This document shows positions 29,571 to 37,230 of a DNA stretch of 64,000 bases, in pieces. The DNA is from Symsagittifera roscoffensis. Lineage: Eukaryota > Xenacoelomorpha > Acoela > Convolutidae. The notes under the pieces are model-generated. The model had not been told where the DNA came from, made no database searches, and saw only the letters and a program-made list of their open reading frames with translations. Within the stretch, counting starts at the first letter, position 1. Every line of letters starts with the position of its first letter. The stretch spans positions 11,504,539 to 11,568,538 of the forward strand of contig NC_087070.1 of assembly GCF_963678635.1 (NCBI RefSeq). The letters run 5' to 3'. The position numbers and the translations under genes were made by a program.

Positions 29571-32394
29571 ACCGATAGCGGTATCGAAACGTTCGATAAG
29601 CCTGTTGCCGCAGAAAGAGGTAGTCAGGATTGATCTTCAGCCGTTTGAACAAGAAACACAACCGTTGGCGAAGATTTGGTGCGTTAAGATGGAAGAAGAC
29701 ACACATCAGCCCAACGAGCTGAATAGTCAGATGAGGCTCATGAAGACATACTTGAAGGCGAGATACAGACTCTCGGACCTTCTAAGAGCGCAGAGAAATG
29801 ATCGCATGACAAGCAACCTGAAAAGGTGGATCGAGAATGGTTCTCCGGATAAAGGGGACCTCGAGGAGGATAGTTATCGCATCCTGAGACAATACTTCAT
29901 GCAGAAGGAAGGGAGGTTATATTTGAACAAGGACGGGATCGTGGCTTGCAAAAGAAGAGAGGAAGACAGAGTCCTATACAAGTATAACGCGATAGTGTTA
30001 CCGCAACTCTATCAGACAGAACTATTATTCAGGTCACATGATCAGATGGGCCATCAGGGGATCGACAAAGTATATCAGAGGATCCTGAAGCGCTTTGAGT
30101 GGCCTGGGATGAAAAAGGCATGCGAGAAATGGGTAACAGCATGTCTGTCATGCCAACAGGTCAAGGATCCAAGGAAGTTGCGATTTCCTTTACAATCGAT
30201 CGAGTCGTCTGAATTCAACGAGGTGGTGCAGATAGATCACCAAAAGATATGCATGACAGACAATGGTTATAATCAGGTGCTGGTCATGATAGATCATTTC
30301 ACGAAGTATGCAGAGGCCGTGCCCTGCATAACTGCCTCGGCGGAAGAGACATGCGACCACCTGAGCAACACGTGGATAGCAAGACATGGTTGTCCGATGA
30401 CGTTTCAATCGGATAATGGAACAGCTTTCGTAGGAGAGCTTACGAAAGAGCTTATGAGACGCTCACAGGTCGCTCAGGCTCACTCCACGACATACCACCC
30501 TCAGACGAATGGCTTAGTGGAAAGACAGAACAGGACGTTAGTGTCGATGCTGAGAGTATATTGTTCCAGGTACATGACCGATTGGGACAGATACCTTCCA
30601 CAGGTGATGGGAGCATATAATAGCACGCAACACTCCACCACTGGAGTCAGTCCACACATGATGCTAACTGGACACGAAAAGTCCTTACCCTTAACCTTCT
30701 TCTACCCAGAATATGAGGGAAAGAAAACGTCCCCACAGGTCTACGTGAGGGATGTGATCAGACGCCAACAGGAGCTGAACGATTTGTGTAGACGAAACAC
30801 TCAGCAGGCACAGGCAAGGCAGAGGAAAAAATTCGACAAGAAAGCAGCTGGTGCAAAGGCTTACTCGGTGGGAGACTACGTATGGGTATTCCAGAACGTT
30901 ATACCACCGAAAGGGACAAAAAAGCTCCTAAAAAAATGGAGGGGACCCTTCATGATTACAGAGGTGCATCAGGAGGGACGCTTTTATAGACTGAGTACTG
31001 GCCGAGCCGCCCACTACGAGAATATAAAGCCACACAATCCATCGACAGAAGACTGGTGTATACCTGCAGGAGACATGGAAGAAGGGGATTATCTAATGAT
31101 GGATCCTGTTTGTGAGGTCAATGAAAAAGGCACCAGGGAGAAGAACGATGGAAACGAAGTCGTAGAGGAAGGTACGGATACACCGCTGGACCTGGATCCG
31201 AACGAACAGATCGAAGCGGACGATGAAACCTTACCCTACGCAGAGGAAGATTGGCAGGATCCCGAACAGATAGAGGTTCCCAAGAACTTGGAACCGGATC
31301 TTCCGTTCACCATACAGACTCGTCAGAAGGACGGGATGAGACCAAGAAAGAAATACAATCCTTACGGTGACGACTTTGTAGTGGATAGGATAGATCTAAA
31401 GAAGATAGTGGAGGAAGTAGTGGGTCTAGAGGAAATAACTGTGTCACAAGACATTGACATAGTCGATGATCACGACGATGAGTGGGTTGACGACTGGTCG
31501 AAAACCGAGGTAGAATTCGACGACGAGCAACAGCAGTCATATGAACAAGACTTGACGAACCTGCGTGTCTTGGAGTGGCTGAATGAAACGACCTCGGATC
31601 CACAGGAGACCAGCATCACGATTCAAGACGTGGATCGTGGAAGCATGAAATACATCAAGACCGAACGAGATGATCCTTCCTGGGCTGCCCAGGAAGGACG
31701 ACTACTCATTCCAGCTTCTAACCTTGACTTGATACCCGGTATGCGATCGACGGGGACGTCGATGGATAATTTTGTCCGGGGAGTGGGGGTAGGACTTACC
31801 CACACTGAAAACTTGATAATAAAAAAATTGAGAATAGCGAGAGAAACAGGAGACTTAGAAGCAGAGACAGGCGAAGAACCTAAGAAACCTGACATAGGCA
31901 GGGTAGTTGAGTCATATTTTAACTTACCAAATGAATATTCAAGTAACATAAAACTAACAGACAGTGATTTCATACTCACAAACAGAACATGTGCGATAGC
32001 AATCACCGCAGACATGAGTTTTAGGACAGCGTTAGCGGCAGATTTTAAGAGAGAATACAAAAACGTGGAATTCCTTTGGAAGCAAAGACCAGGGATAGGG
32101 GGCGTGGCAGCCTTACCTCCGGCGACGTCGCAGATACCGGGAAAATACTTGTGCTTCTTGGTAACGAGGGCGACGGAGAAGCAGCACGTGGACCCAGAGA
32201 ACCTAGTCTTGTCTTTGACGAGGCTGAGGGACTTCCTTGTCGAAATGGACGTGAAGGAGCTCTCGCTTCCAGTGTACGATCCAAACAGAGGAAGACTGCA
32301 TCCTCGGGAATTGTACGCGCTTGTACACGTGATATTCTCTGATACGAACATACAAGAATATCTACATAAGAAATATTACTTAAGTATAGGCTGA
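29548..32394 (+). CDS. Integrase with C-terminal acidic linker and macro-like domain, element 2
   Basis: 948 codons, the longest intact frame. Residues about 60-110 are a leader helix region. The HHCC zinc region is HDQMGHQG ... CLSC (~165-200). The DDE core has VQIDHQK (~230), QSDNGTAF (~290) and HPQTNGLVERQNRT (~325). GPY/F-like: KKWRGPFMITEV..GRFYRLSTGRAAHYENIKPH (~465-500). An acidic linker follows (YGDDFVVDRI, LRVLEWL). Residues about 800-948 are the macro-like domain: DFILTNRTCAIAITADM, ADFKREYKNVEFL, IGGVAAL, GKYLCFLVTR, LTRLRDFL, LSLPVYDPNRGRL, HVIFSDTNIQ. Integrase inserts the cDNA. The macro-like part suggests binding or removal of ADP-ribose or a related nucleotide (inference). The annotated ATG overlaps the RT frame and is probably not a native start. 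Confidence 0.9.
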   Translation: MTTQRITRPIAVSKRSISLLPQKEVVRIDLQPFEQETQPLAKIWCVKMEEDTHQPNELNSQMRLMKTYLKARYRLSDLLRAQRNDRMTSNLKRWIENGSPDKGDLEEDSYRILRQYFMQKEGRLYLNKDGIVACKRREEDRVLYKYNAIVLPQLYQTELLFRSHDQMGHQGIDKVYQRILKRFEWPGMKKACEKWVTACLSCQQVKDPRKLRFPLQSIESSEFNEVVQIDHQKICMTDNGYNQVLVMIDHFTKYAEAVPCITASAEETCDHLSNTWIARHGCPMTFQSDNGTAFVGELTKELMRRSQVAQAHSTTYHPQTNGLVERQNRTLVSMLRVYCSRYMTDWDRYLPQVMGAYNSTQHSTTGVSPHMMLTGHEKSLPLTFFYPEYEGKKTSPQVYVRDVIRRQQELNDLCRRNTQQAQARQRKKFDKKAAGAKAYSVGDYVWVFQNVIPPKGTKKLLKKWRGPFMITEVHQEGRFYRLSTGRAAHYENIKPHNPSTEDWCIPAGDMEEGDYLMMDPVCEVNEKGTREKNDGNEVVEEGTDTPLDLDPNEQIEADDETLPYAEEDWQDPEQIEVPKNLEPDLPFTIQTRQKDGMRPRKKYNPYGDDFVVDRIDLKKIVEEVVGLEEITVSQDIDIVDDHDDEWVDDWSKTEVEFDDEQQQSYEQDLTNLRVLEWLNETTSDPQETSITIQDVDRGSMKYIKTERDDPSWAAQEGRLLIPASNLDLIPGMRSTGTSMDNFVRGVGVGLTHTENLIIKKLRIARETGDLEAETGEEPKKPDIGRVVESYFNLPNEYSSNIKLTDSDFILTNRTCAIAITADMSFRTALAADFKREYKNVEFLWKQRPGIGGVAALPPATSQIPGKYLCFLVTRATEKQHVDPENLVLSLTRLRDFLVEMDVKELSLPVYDPNRGRLHPRELYALVHVIFSDTNIQEYLHKKYYLSIG

Positions 32395-32795
32395 GTGATG
32401 TGCGAGAGAGTGTTAGGCCAAAGACTAAGTTGTATGTAATAGGTGATATGTGTGTTATGTTATGTTATGTTATGTGTTAGGTTATTAAGATCATGGGTAA
32501 GTAGGGGTTAGTGACCATGAACAACTAAATGACGATCTTGGGAACAGATCCAAAGTTTGGACTGTCCAATCTTAGGTCGAATTCCAAAATTTTAGAAACC
32601 AATTGATTTTAATAAATTTTAGGATGAATATCTTTTTATCTGAACTGTTTTTAAGCAAATTTTAACGATATATATTAAGGTGAAACTGACAGGTGTGACA
32701 GTCGTGATTCCTTTTCTAGATCCTGATTGATCATTTAATTGCTCACTTGAGTCAAAACTTGAAATCGAAATCAAATCAAACTTGGAAAGAACAGT
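32395..32795 (+). other. Intergenic stretch after pol, element 2
   Basis: About 400 bases without a gene. It contains a short (TGTTA)n run at about 32450-32485 and an AT-rich segment leading to the first accessory ORF. Confidence 0.5.
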
Positions 32796-33137
32796 ATGGA
32801 CAATTTCAACCTGGATGAATTGATGGACCTGGCAGAGGCATATGTAGGACCGATGGTAGATGCGATCTATCGTCGGCTGATCGAACGAGACTTCGCTCTG
32901 GAGGACCCAGAGGTGGTCATGTTGCTGACCGCCCTGATTAACATCTTGGGGCACGACAACCGTGGGGACCGCCCCACGGAAGTCCTGTTGATGGCAGCAA
33001 ACGAAAAACTGAGAAGTACAAAAAAGGAGCTGGACGAGATGACCAGAAGCATGCTCCAGATGGAGGAAGATCGGGACATGTGGAGAAAGTTGTTTGAAGA
33101 CTGCAACAAAAAGCAGGTCAAGAGATTGAGCGCTTAA
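32796..33137 (+). CDS. Accessory ORF A, element 2 (coiled-coil protein, unrecognised)
   Basis: 113 codons, starting MDNFNLDELMDLAEAYVG. The N-terminal half is a compact helical, acidic region (MVDAIYRRLIERDFALEDPEVVMLLTALINIL). The C-terminal half (EKLRSTKKELDEMTRSMLQMEEDRDMWRKLFEDC) has heptad spacing and is a likely coiled coil. After a one-base shift the helix pattern continues in another frame (GQEIERLRQKYKEQSRQK) and ends at a TGA that overlaps the next ATG (ATGA at 33169-33172), so the original protein may have been about 12 residues longer. I recognise no family. It lies where env or accessory genes sit in other elements, but has no signal peptide or membrane segment. Confidence 0.55.
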   Translation: MDNFNLDELMDLAEAYVGPMVDAIYRRLIERDFALEDPEVVMLLTALINILGHDNRGDRPTEVLLMAANEKLRSTKKELDEMTRSMLQMEEDRDMWRKLFEDCNKKQVKRLSA

Positions 33138-33168
33138 GGCAGAAATACAAAGAGCAATCGAGACAAAA

Positions 33169-33783
33169 ATGAACATCAGACACAGTGAGACTTATTGTAG
33201 ACCATCAGGAGCACGATATTTGGTGGGTTCAACGTTGGCTCCAATGTGCAAGAGCAGATACCCTGTACATTTCGTGGCTGTGGACGTGAAGAGTACAAGA
33301 ACGATCGTGGATCAAGCCTTCTCAGTGCCAAAGTGTGTGAGATTGGCGAGAATGTCTGAAAAGTCTTACGAGTTACTATGTAAGATGTTCTCAGCAGTTC
33401 CAGAGAGAATCAAAGAAGAATTGGAGTCAATACTAGGAAAGAAGTTCATGGGATATGTGAGTGGGAACTTCAGTGACTTTGAGAGACAGAAACAGAGAGG
33501 ATCAACTGTCACAGATTACAATGCAGTAGATGAGAATGATGAAGTCCACCGAGTGATGATGGAAGTGGAACCATTGCTGGAAGCTTCGGGAAAACGTAAT
33601 TGGAGGAGCATCATGTTGACGCATGACGAGTTTCCTTGCCACTGCTTGCTGCAGACCTGGTGGTATCCCAAGCGTAGTAATCTGATGTTGATCTGGGACT
33701 CTGGAGAGCTGCTCTCCATGGGTTTACCAGATTCATCACAGCCCGTAACGATAGTGATAGTGGGAGTTATGATGGCGATATGA
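33169..33783 (+). CDS. Accessory ORF B, element 2 (unrecognised)
   Basis: 204 codons, starting MNIRHSETYCRPSGARYLVG. It has mixed alpha/beta character: YPVHFVAVDVKSTRTIVDQAF, a helical part (SYELLCKMFSAVPERIKEELESILGKKF), an acidic stretch and LLQTWWYPKRSNLMLIWDSGELLSMG. It ends with a short hydrophobic segment (VTIVIVGVMMAI) at a TGA. The same frame continues after the stop into ORF C, so B and C may be one protein of about 400 residues broken by a single stop. No family is recognised and element 1 has no visible counterpart. Confidence 0.55.
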   Translation: MNIRHSETYCRPSGARYLVGSTLAPMCKSRYPVHFVAVDVKSTRTIVDQAFSVPKCVRLARMSEKSYELLCKMFSAVPERIKEELESILGKKFMGYVSGNFSDFERQKQRGSTVTDYNAVDENDEVHRVMMEVEPLLEASGKRNWRSIMLTHDEFPCHCLLQTWWYPKRSNLMLIWDSGELLSMGLPDSSQPVTIVIVGVMMAI

Positions 33784-33798
33784 TGGCTGGAAGCTCAT

Positions 33799-34383
33799 GT
33801 GAGAGAAAATAACAGACAGGAGGCACCGACGAGAGAACAGTTGCGGAAATTAGATTGTCTAAAAGATTTAGATCTTTTTGAGACAATGTGCAAAGTTCTA
33901 AACCTTCCGATGGAAGTGAAGAAGATATGGGCAAGGAAACGATTGATGCCATGGTTCAGAGCTAACATGACTGCATGGTTGTACGAGTATGCGAAAAAGC
34001 ATATGTCGAAGCACGGCAGGGTGTACAGTGAATATCAGCTGGACATTGGAGCAGGAGCTTTCAAGCGAGCTCTCGTGACTCATCGGAATGCAGTGACCAC
34101 CGCTGTGAAAAGAATTTCCAGGACGAGTGAACGTAGTGGAAAAGAGAAGGCAGAGATGCTGAAAGAAGATTTGGAGAGAAACGTGACGTTGTGTCTCCAC
34201 AACAGCTTCTGCAGGAACAGAGAATCTAACGTGGATCCCCTACCTTGTTGTAAACAGAGGGTGGAAAAGCAGAAGTGTTGGAGGACGGCTTCCAGCAGCG
34301 TCAGGATAGCTAACGACGTGTTACAAGATACGGAAACTGAGAGTGCAGAGTCAGTATCACAGGAGGAAGAAATGGATCATTGA
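33799..34383 (+). CDS. Accessory ORF C, element 2 (unrecognised)
   Basis: 194 codons in the same frame as ORF B, 15 bases after its stop. It is basic and helical: REQLRKLDCLKDLDLFETMCKVL, KKIWARKRLMPWFRANMTAWLYEYAKKH, then FKRALVTHRNAVTTAVKRISR, a Cys-rich patch (CLHNSFCRN, LPCCKQRVEKQKC) and an acidic Ser/Glu tail. The Cys patch might bind metal, but no standard spacing is seen. No family is recognised. Position and length suggest it is the C-terminal half of the ORF B protein. Confidence 0.5.
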   Translation: MRENNRQEAPTREQLRKLDCLKDLDLFETMCKVLNLPMEVKKIWARKRLMPWFRANMTAWLYEYAKKHMSKHGRVYSEYQLDIGAGAFKRALVTHRNAVTTAVKRISRTSERSGKEKAEMLKEDLERNVTLCLHNSFCRNRESNVDPLPCCKQRVEKQKCWRTASSSVRIANDVLQDTETESAESVSQEEEMDH

Positions 34384-35179
34384 CGGATGACCGAAAGAAG
34401 AGATGAAATTAGAAGAATTTAGAAGTTTTAGAACTTCTAAACGACGAAAAAAGAAGAAAACAAAGGAGTGACGAAGAAAAATTAAAACTCAGAATTGTTT
34501 TATGTGTGTGAAAAACTCAAGTGAGAAACCAAGCAACCAAGTTGTAATTGAAAACTGAAACATTAAGTTGAGTTTTGAAATTGTTGCATTTATAAATTTG
34601 CAATTTGATTTTAGTTGAAGTGGCTTTAGAGACACTCACTTACTATTTATTTAGGAAGGCTTAAGTGAAGGAGTATATTTAAATATTCCAGCCTGCATGA
34701 CTGTTTTTAATCAGCTAGGAGAACTGATCACTTTGTGGTGACATGGAAGGCTTGAGTAGTCTCTCGAAGAGGGAGATTAATTCATTGTTCTTTCTAACCA
34801 CAGAGTTTCTTAGTTTTAGTATTCAGGACAATAACAAGCAAGATTTCCGAAGGGAAAAGCGTAGTAGGGTAATTTTAGCTTGTTGGTTGGCAGGACTGTC
34901 CTGCAAGCCAACACCTTTTAAATCTAAGAGAAAAGTTTTAATCGGGACATTGACATTGGAAGTCAGAAAATATGTTTTATCTTAAGTCATATCCTCAATG
35001 CGCAGATTAATGAGAGAATTTGAAGGCTATAGTGATGTAGTATGATGCCATTTATATTCTGCAGTGAGTCGATGTGACGTGGATAAAAGTAATTTCGTGC
35101 ATTTTGTAAATTCTGTTCGATGACACTGTGACCATTTTACGAATATTGCGTGATTCAATGAGGACATTGACCGGACTGT
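34384..35179 (+). other. Non-coding stretch before the 3' LTR, element 2
   Basis: AT-rich, about 800 bases. A 80-codon frame at 34743-34985 shows no features and is probably chance. Repeated AAGAAGAAAA purine runs lie at 34390-34490. Nothing else is recognised. Confidence 0.5.
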
Positions 35180-35189
35180 CCGGGGAGTA
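35180..35189 (+). other. Polypurine tract, element 2
   Basis: CCGGGGAGTA directly before the 3' LTR, within CTGTCCGGGGAGTA. It is short for a polypurine tract, but its position is right, and the same GTCCGGGGAG core recurs inside pol at about 29150, 29218 and 31768. This would prime plus-strand DNA synthesis. Confidence 0.5.
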
Positions 35190-36099
35190 TGTGACATTCG
35201 ACCAGAATGTGAAAAATGCAATCTCTGCAGAATTCGAATTTTTAGCAGCGAGCCTTCCGGATTGGTGATTATTAAGAACTAAGAACGTTATTGGAACGAT
35301 TGGCCAGACGGTGAGGGCTGGAATATTCTGGTATTTTAAAATTTCAAATATGACGTCATATTTTTGAGAAACGTCAGAAACGGCCATTTTGGCTGAAACA
35401 AGGGAGAGAGACAGAACAACATTAGCTGCGCTAACAACAACTACGAAATAGAGATTGGAAAATGACAACGAGTTACAGAGTAACAGAGAACACTCCGAGT
35501 TGCAAATATTGTGTCGCTACAATAGTTGCAGGGCCGTTGCAGACAACGGTGAAGGGTGGAGGACAGCCTTCTGGATTAAGAGGAAGTCAAGATTAGCGAG
35601 CTTGATTCAGTGGATTCAAGAATCCGGAAGGGTTTCGGGACTGAAACTTTTAGCTTGTTATATAGACTTTTAGCTTCTTGTCATGTCCTGATTTGAATTT
35701 AATTAACATCTAGATTCATTTTGATAAGGATGAGAAGCTAGGAGTTGGGGGAAAGGGTTGATCCATCTTCGATGGAGATGATGATTTTTATCTACTGAAC
35801 AAAAACAATAGTAATATAATAAGTAGTAGCCCTGTTTTTAGGAGTGACCTCGTGGTCTGGGGATACTGAGACCCAGCCATGAGATCACTATTTTTGCATG
35901 TAATCTAGTTAATTTGAGTGTTTTGACCGAAGCCGAAAGCAGTAACGTTTTTGTCGACCCGATGTTAGAAAGACCACCGAAAAGTACTGGTTTGGTAGAG
36001 ACGGTGAAAAGCATGCAAAGCTCTGTTTAGACGCTAGCCAGTCGTCTTAAGACTTAGTTTTGTCTTCCGTCGATATGTATCTTCCGGGCGAATGTTACA
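35190..36099 (+). repeat. 3' LTR of element 2
   Basis: 910 bp, TGTGACATTCG ... GGGCGAATGTTACA, closely matching the 5' LTR. It differs by a deletion near 35340, about 15 substitutions and the base before AATGTTACA. CRE at 35351-35358 and TATA-like box at 35658-35665 are kept. It is followed by ATAT and the second half of the interrupted LINE. Confidence 0.92.
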
Positions 36100-36722
36100 A
36101 TATGTAGTGCCAATAATCAGCTATGCATCGTCTCTTTGGAAACCATCTAAATCTGAACTGGCACTCACTGAGAAGGTTCAACATCGAGCAAGTATCTGGA
36201 TATTAGGCACAAACAACCTTTCATATAAATCGCGTCTTCAAAGACTTCACTTACTACCACTGTCCTTATATCATGAAATGCATGTAGTTTTACTTTTTGC
36301 TAGGATTATCAACTCGAAAACTGACATTGATTGGGAGAAGTATGTACAGATTATTGATACAGGCATAACAAGATCTCACGCAATACCCTTTTATACCAGC
36401 AAATGCTTCCGACTGAAAAAATGCGAATCTGATTTTTGACAACGAGCATGTTCACTTTCAAATATATTAAATAGGCATCTCAACCAAGATGTCATCAAAT
36501 CAACGCAATGCAAAGAAGAACTGACAACTATCTACTGGCGCTACTTCACTGCGAAATTCAACGAAAACCCCTCCTGCACCTGGAGATTATGCTGCGACTG
36601 CACAAACTGCATCAATACTGCAAAACTGAATTTCTATGAGACTCAATAAACTGAAAGTGACAGGGAAGCAATTCCCCTGGAACTTATCCTAAATCCTTCA
36701 TTATTATTATTATTATTATTAT
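36100..36722 (+). pseudogene. LINE reverse transcriptase, second half, with (ATT)n tail
   Basis: From 36104 it reads VVPIISYASSLWKPSKSEL, VQHRASIWILGTNNL, SRLQRLHLLPLSLYHEMHVVLLFARII, a stop at 36437, then TTIYWRYFTAKFNENPSCTWRLCCDCTNC and a final stop near 36645. It joins in frame to the piece ending at 17009. The (ATT)n run at 36700-36722 is a typical microsatellite tail of CR1-like LINEs and marks the 3' end. Confidence 0.85.
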
Positions 36723-37230
36723 AAAAGGACTTAAACACTTGTCATCTTCTTTTATCATTATCACTTCCATATCTAAAAAATTCCAAGGATTTTGACTGGA
36801 ATACATGATGAAGGGACTCATGACTGTAACCTCGGTTACTATGATACTTTTGACCTGATTACCTTTAAAAAAAAATCTGTACGTTCTTCATGAACGTAGT
36901 TCAAAGTACGCCTTGCTAGTAAATTTTTGATGTGTAGCTTTTCTTTTCAGATACGGACACGTTAGTGTCATCTGAGGTGCATATCTTATTAATCATCATC
37001 TCGCGTAACATCAGGCGAGAACACAGTTTGCTCGTGCGACAAAGAAAAATTTCAGTTGTCAGCTTGTCTTTTTGATAGACAAGCTTTTTCCAAAGAAGTA
37101 ACAGTCTAATTATTCTACAAAAATATCTCCAAACAAACGAGTTAAATTTTTCTTTTATTGAGTCAATTGGTAATAATGCAGTGCTAAACAACCATGAAAA
37201 ATTGTTGTCGTTATATCAATCAATTCAGTG
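36723..37230 (+). promoter_or_regulatory. Upstream region and presumed 5' UTR of RNF10
   Basis: About 500 bases between the LINE tail and the RNF10 ATG. It is AT-rich with no TATA box I would trust. TTCATGAACGTAGTTCAAAG near 36888 is an imperfect inverted repeat. The promoter must lie here or in the repeats upstream, unless a 5' UTR exon lies further off. Confidence 0.35.

Larger units (their letters stand above)
17010..36099 (+). mobile_element. Element 2: Ty3/gypsy-class LTR retrotransposon, 19.1 kb, with macro-like domain and accessory ORFs
   Basis: Layout: 5' LTR 17010-17928; primer-binding site 17941; leader about 17946-22848 (tandemly duplicated); gag; protease; RT/RNase H; integrase plus macro-like domain; three accessory ORFs 32796-34383; polypurine tract; 3' LTR 35190-36099. 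Integrase downstream of RNase H is the Ty3/gypsy order. It is flanked by ATAT on both sides (17007-17010, 36100-36103; one T is shared with the LTR end) and splits a LINE RT, so the boundaries are well fixed. LTRs are similar but carry indels and some 15 substitutions, and gag-pol has five breaks, so it is not recent and probably not autonomous now. Confidence 0.93.

Noticed and set aside
32796-34383. An envelope gene in the env position of element 2
   Set aside because: No signal peptide, furin-like site, fusion peptide or transmembrane anchor can be seen in any of the three ORFs.
34743-34985. An 80-codon ORF before the 3' LTR
   Set aside because: Single short frame, no recognisable features, AT-rich surroundings; compatible with chance.
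35180-35189. LTRs of different elements forming a false pair at 17010 and 35190
   Set aside because: Both LTRs have matching ends, the flanks join into one LINE frame, and ATAT flanks both sides, so they belong to one insertion.
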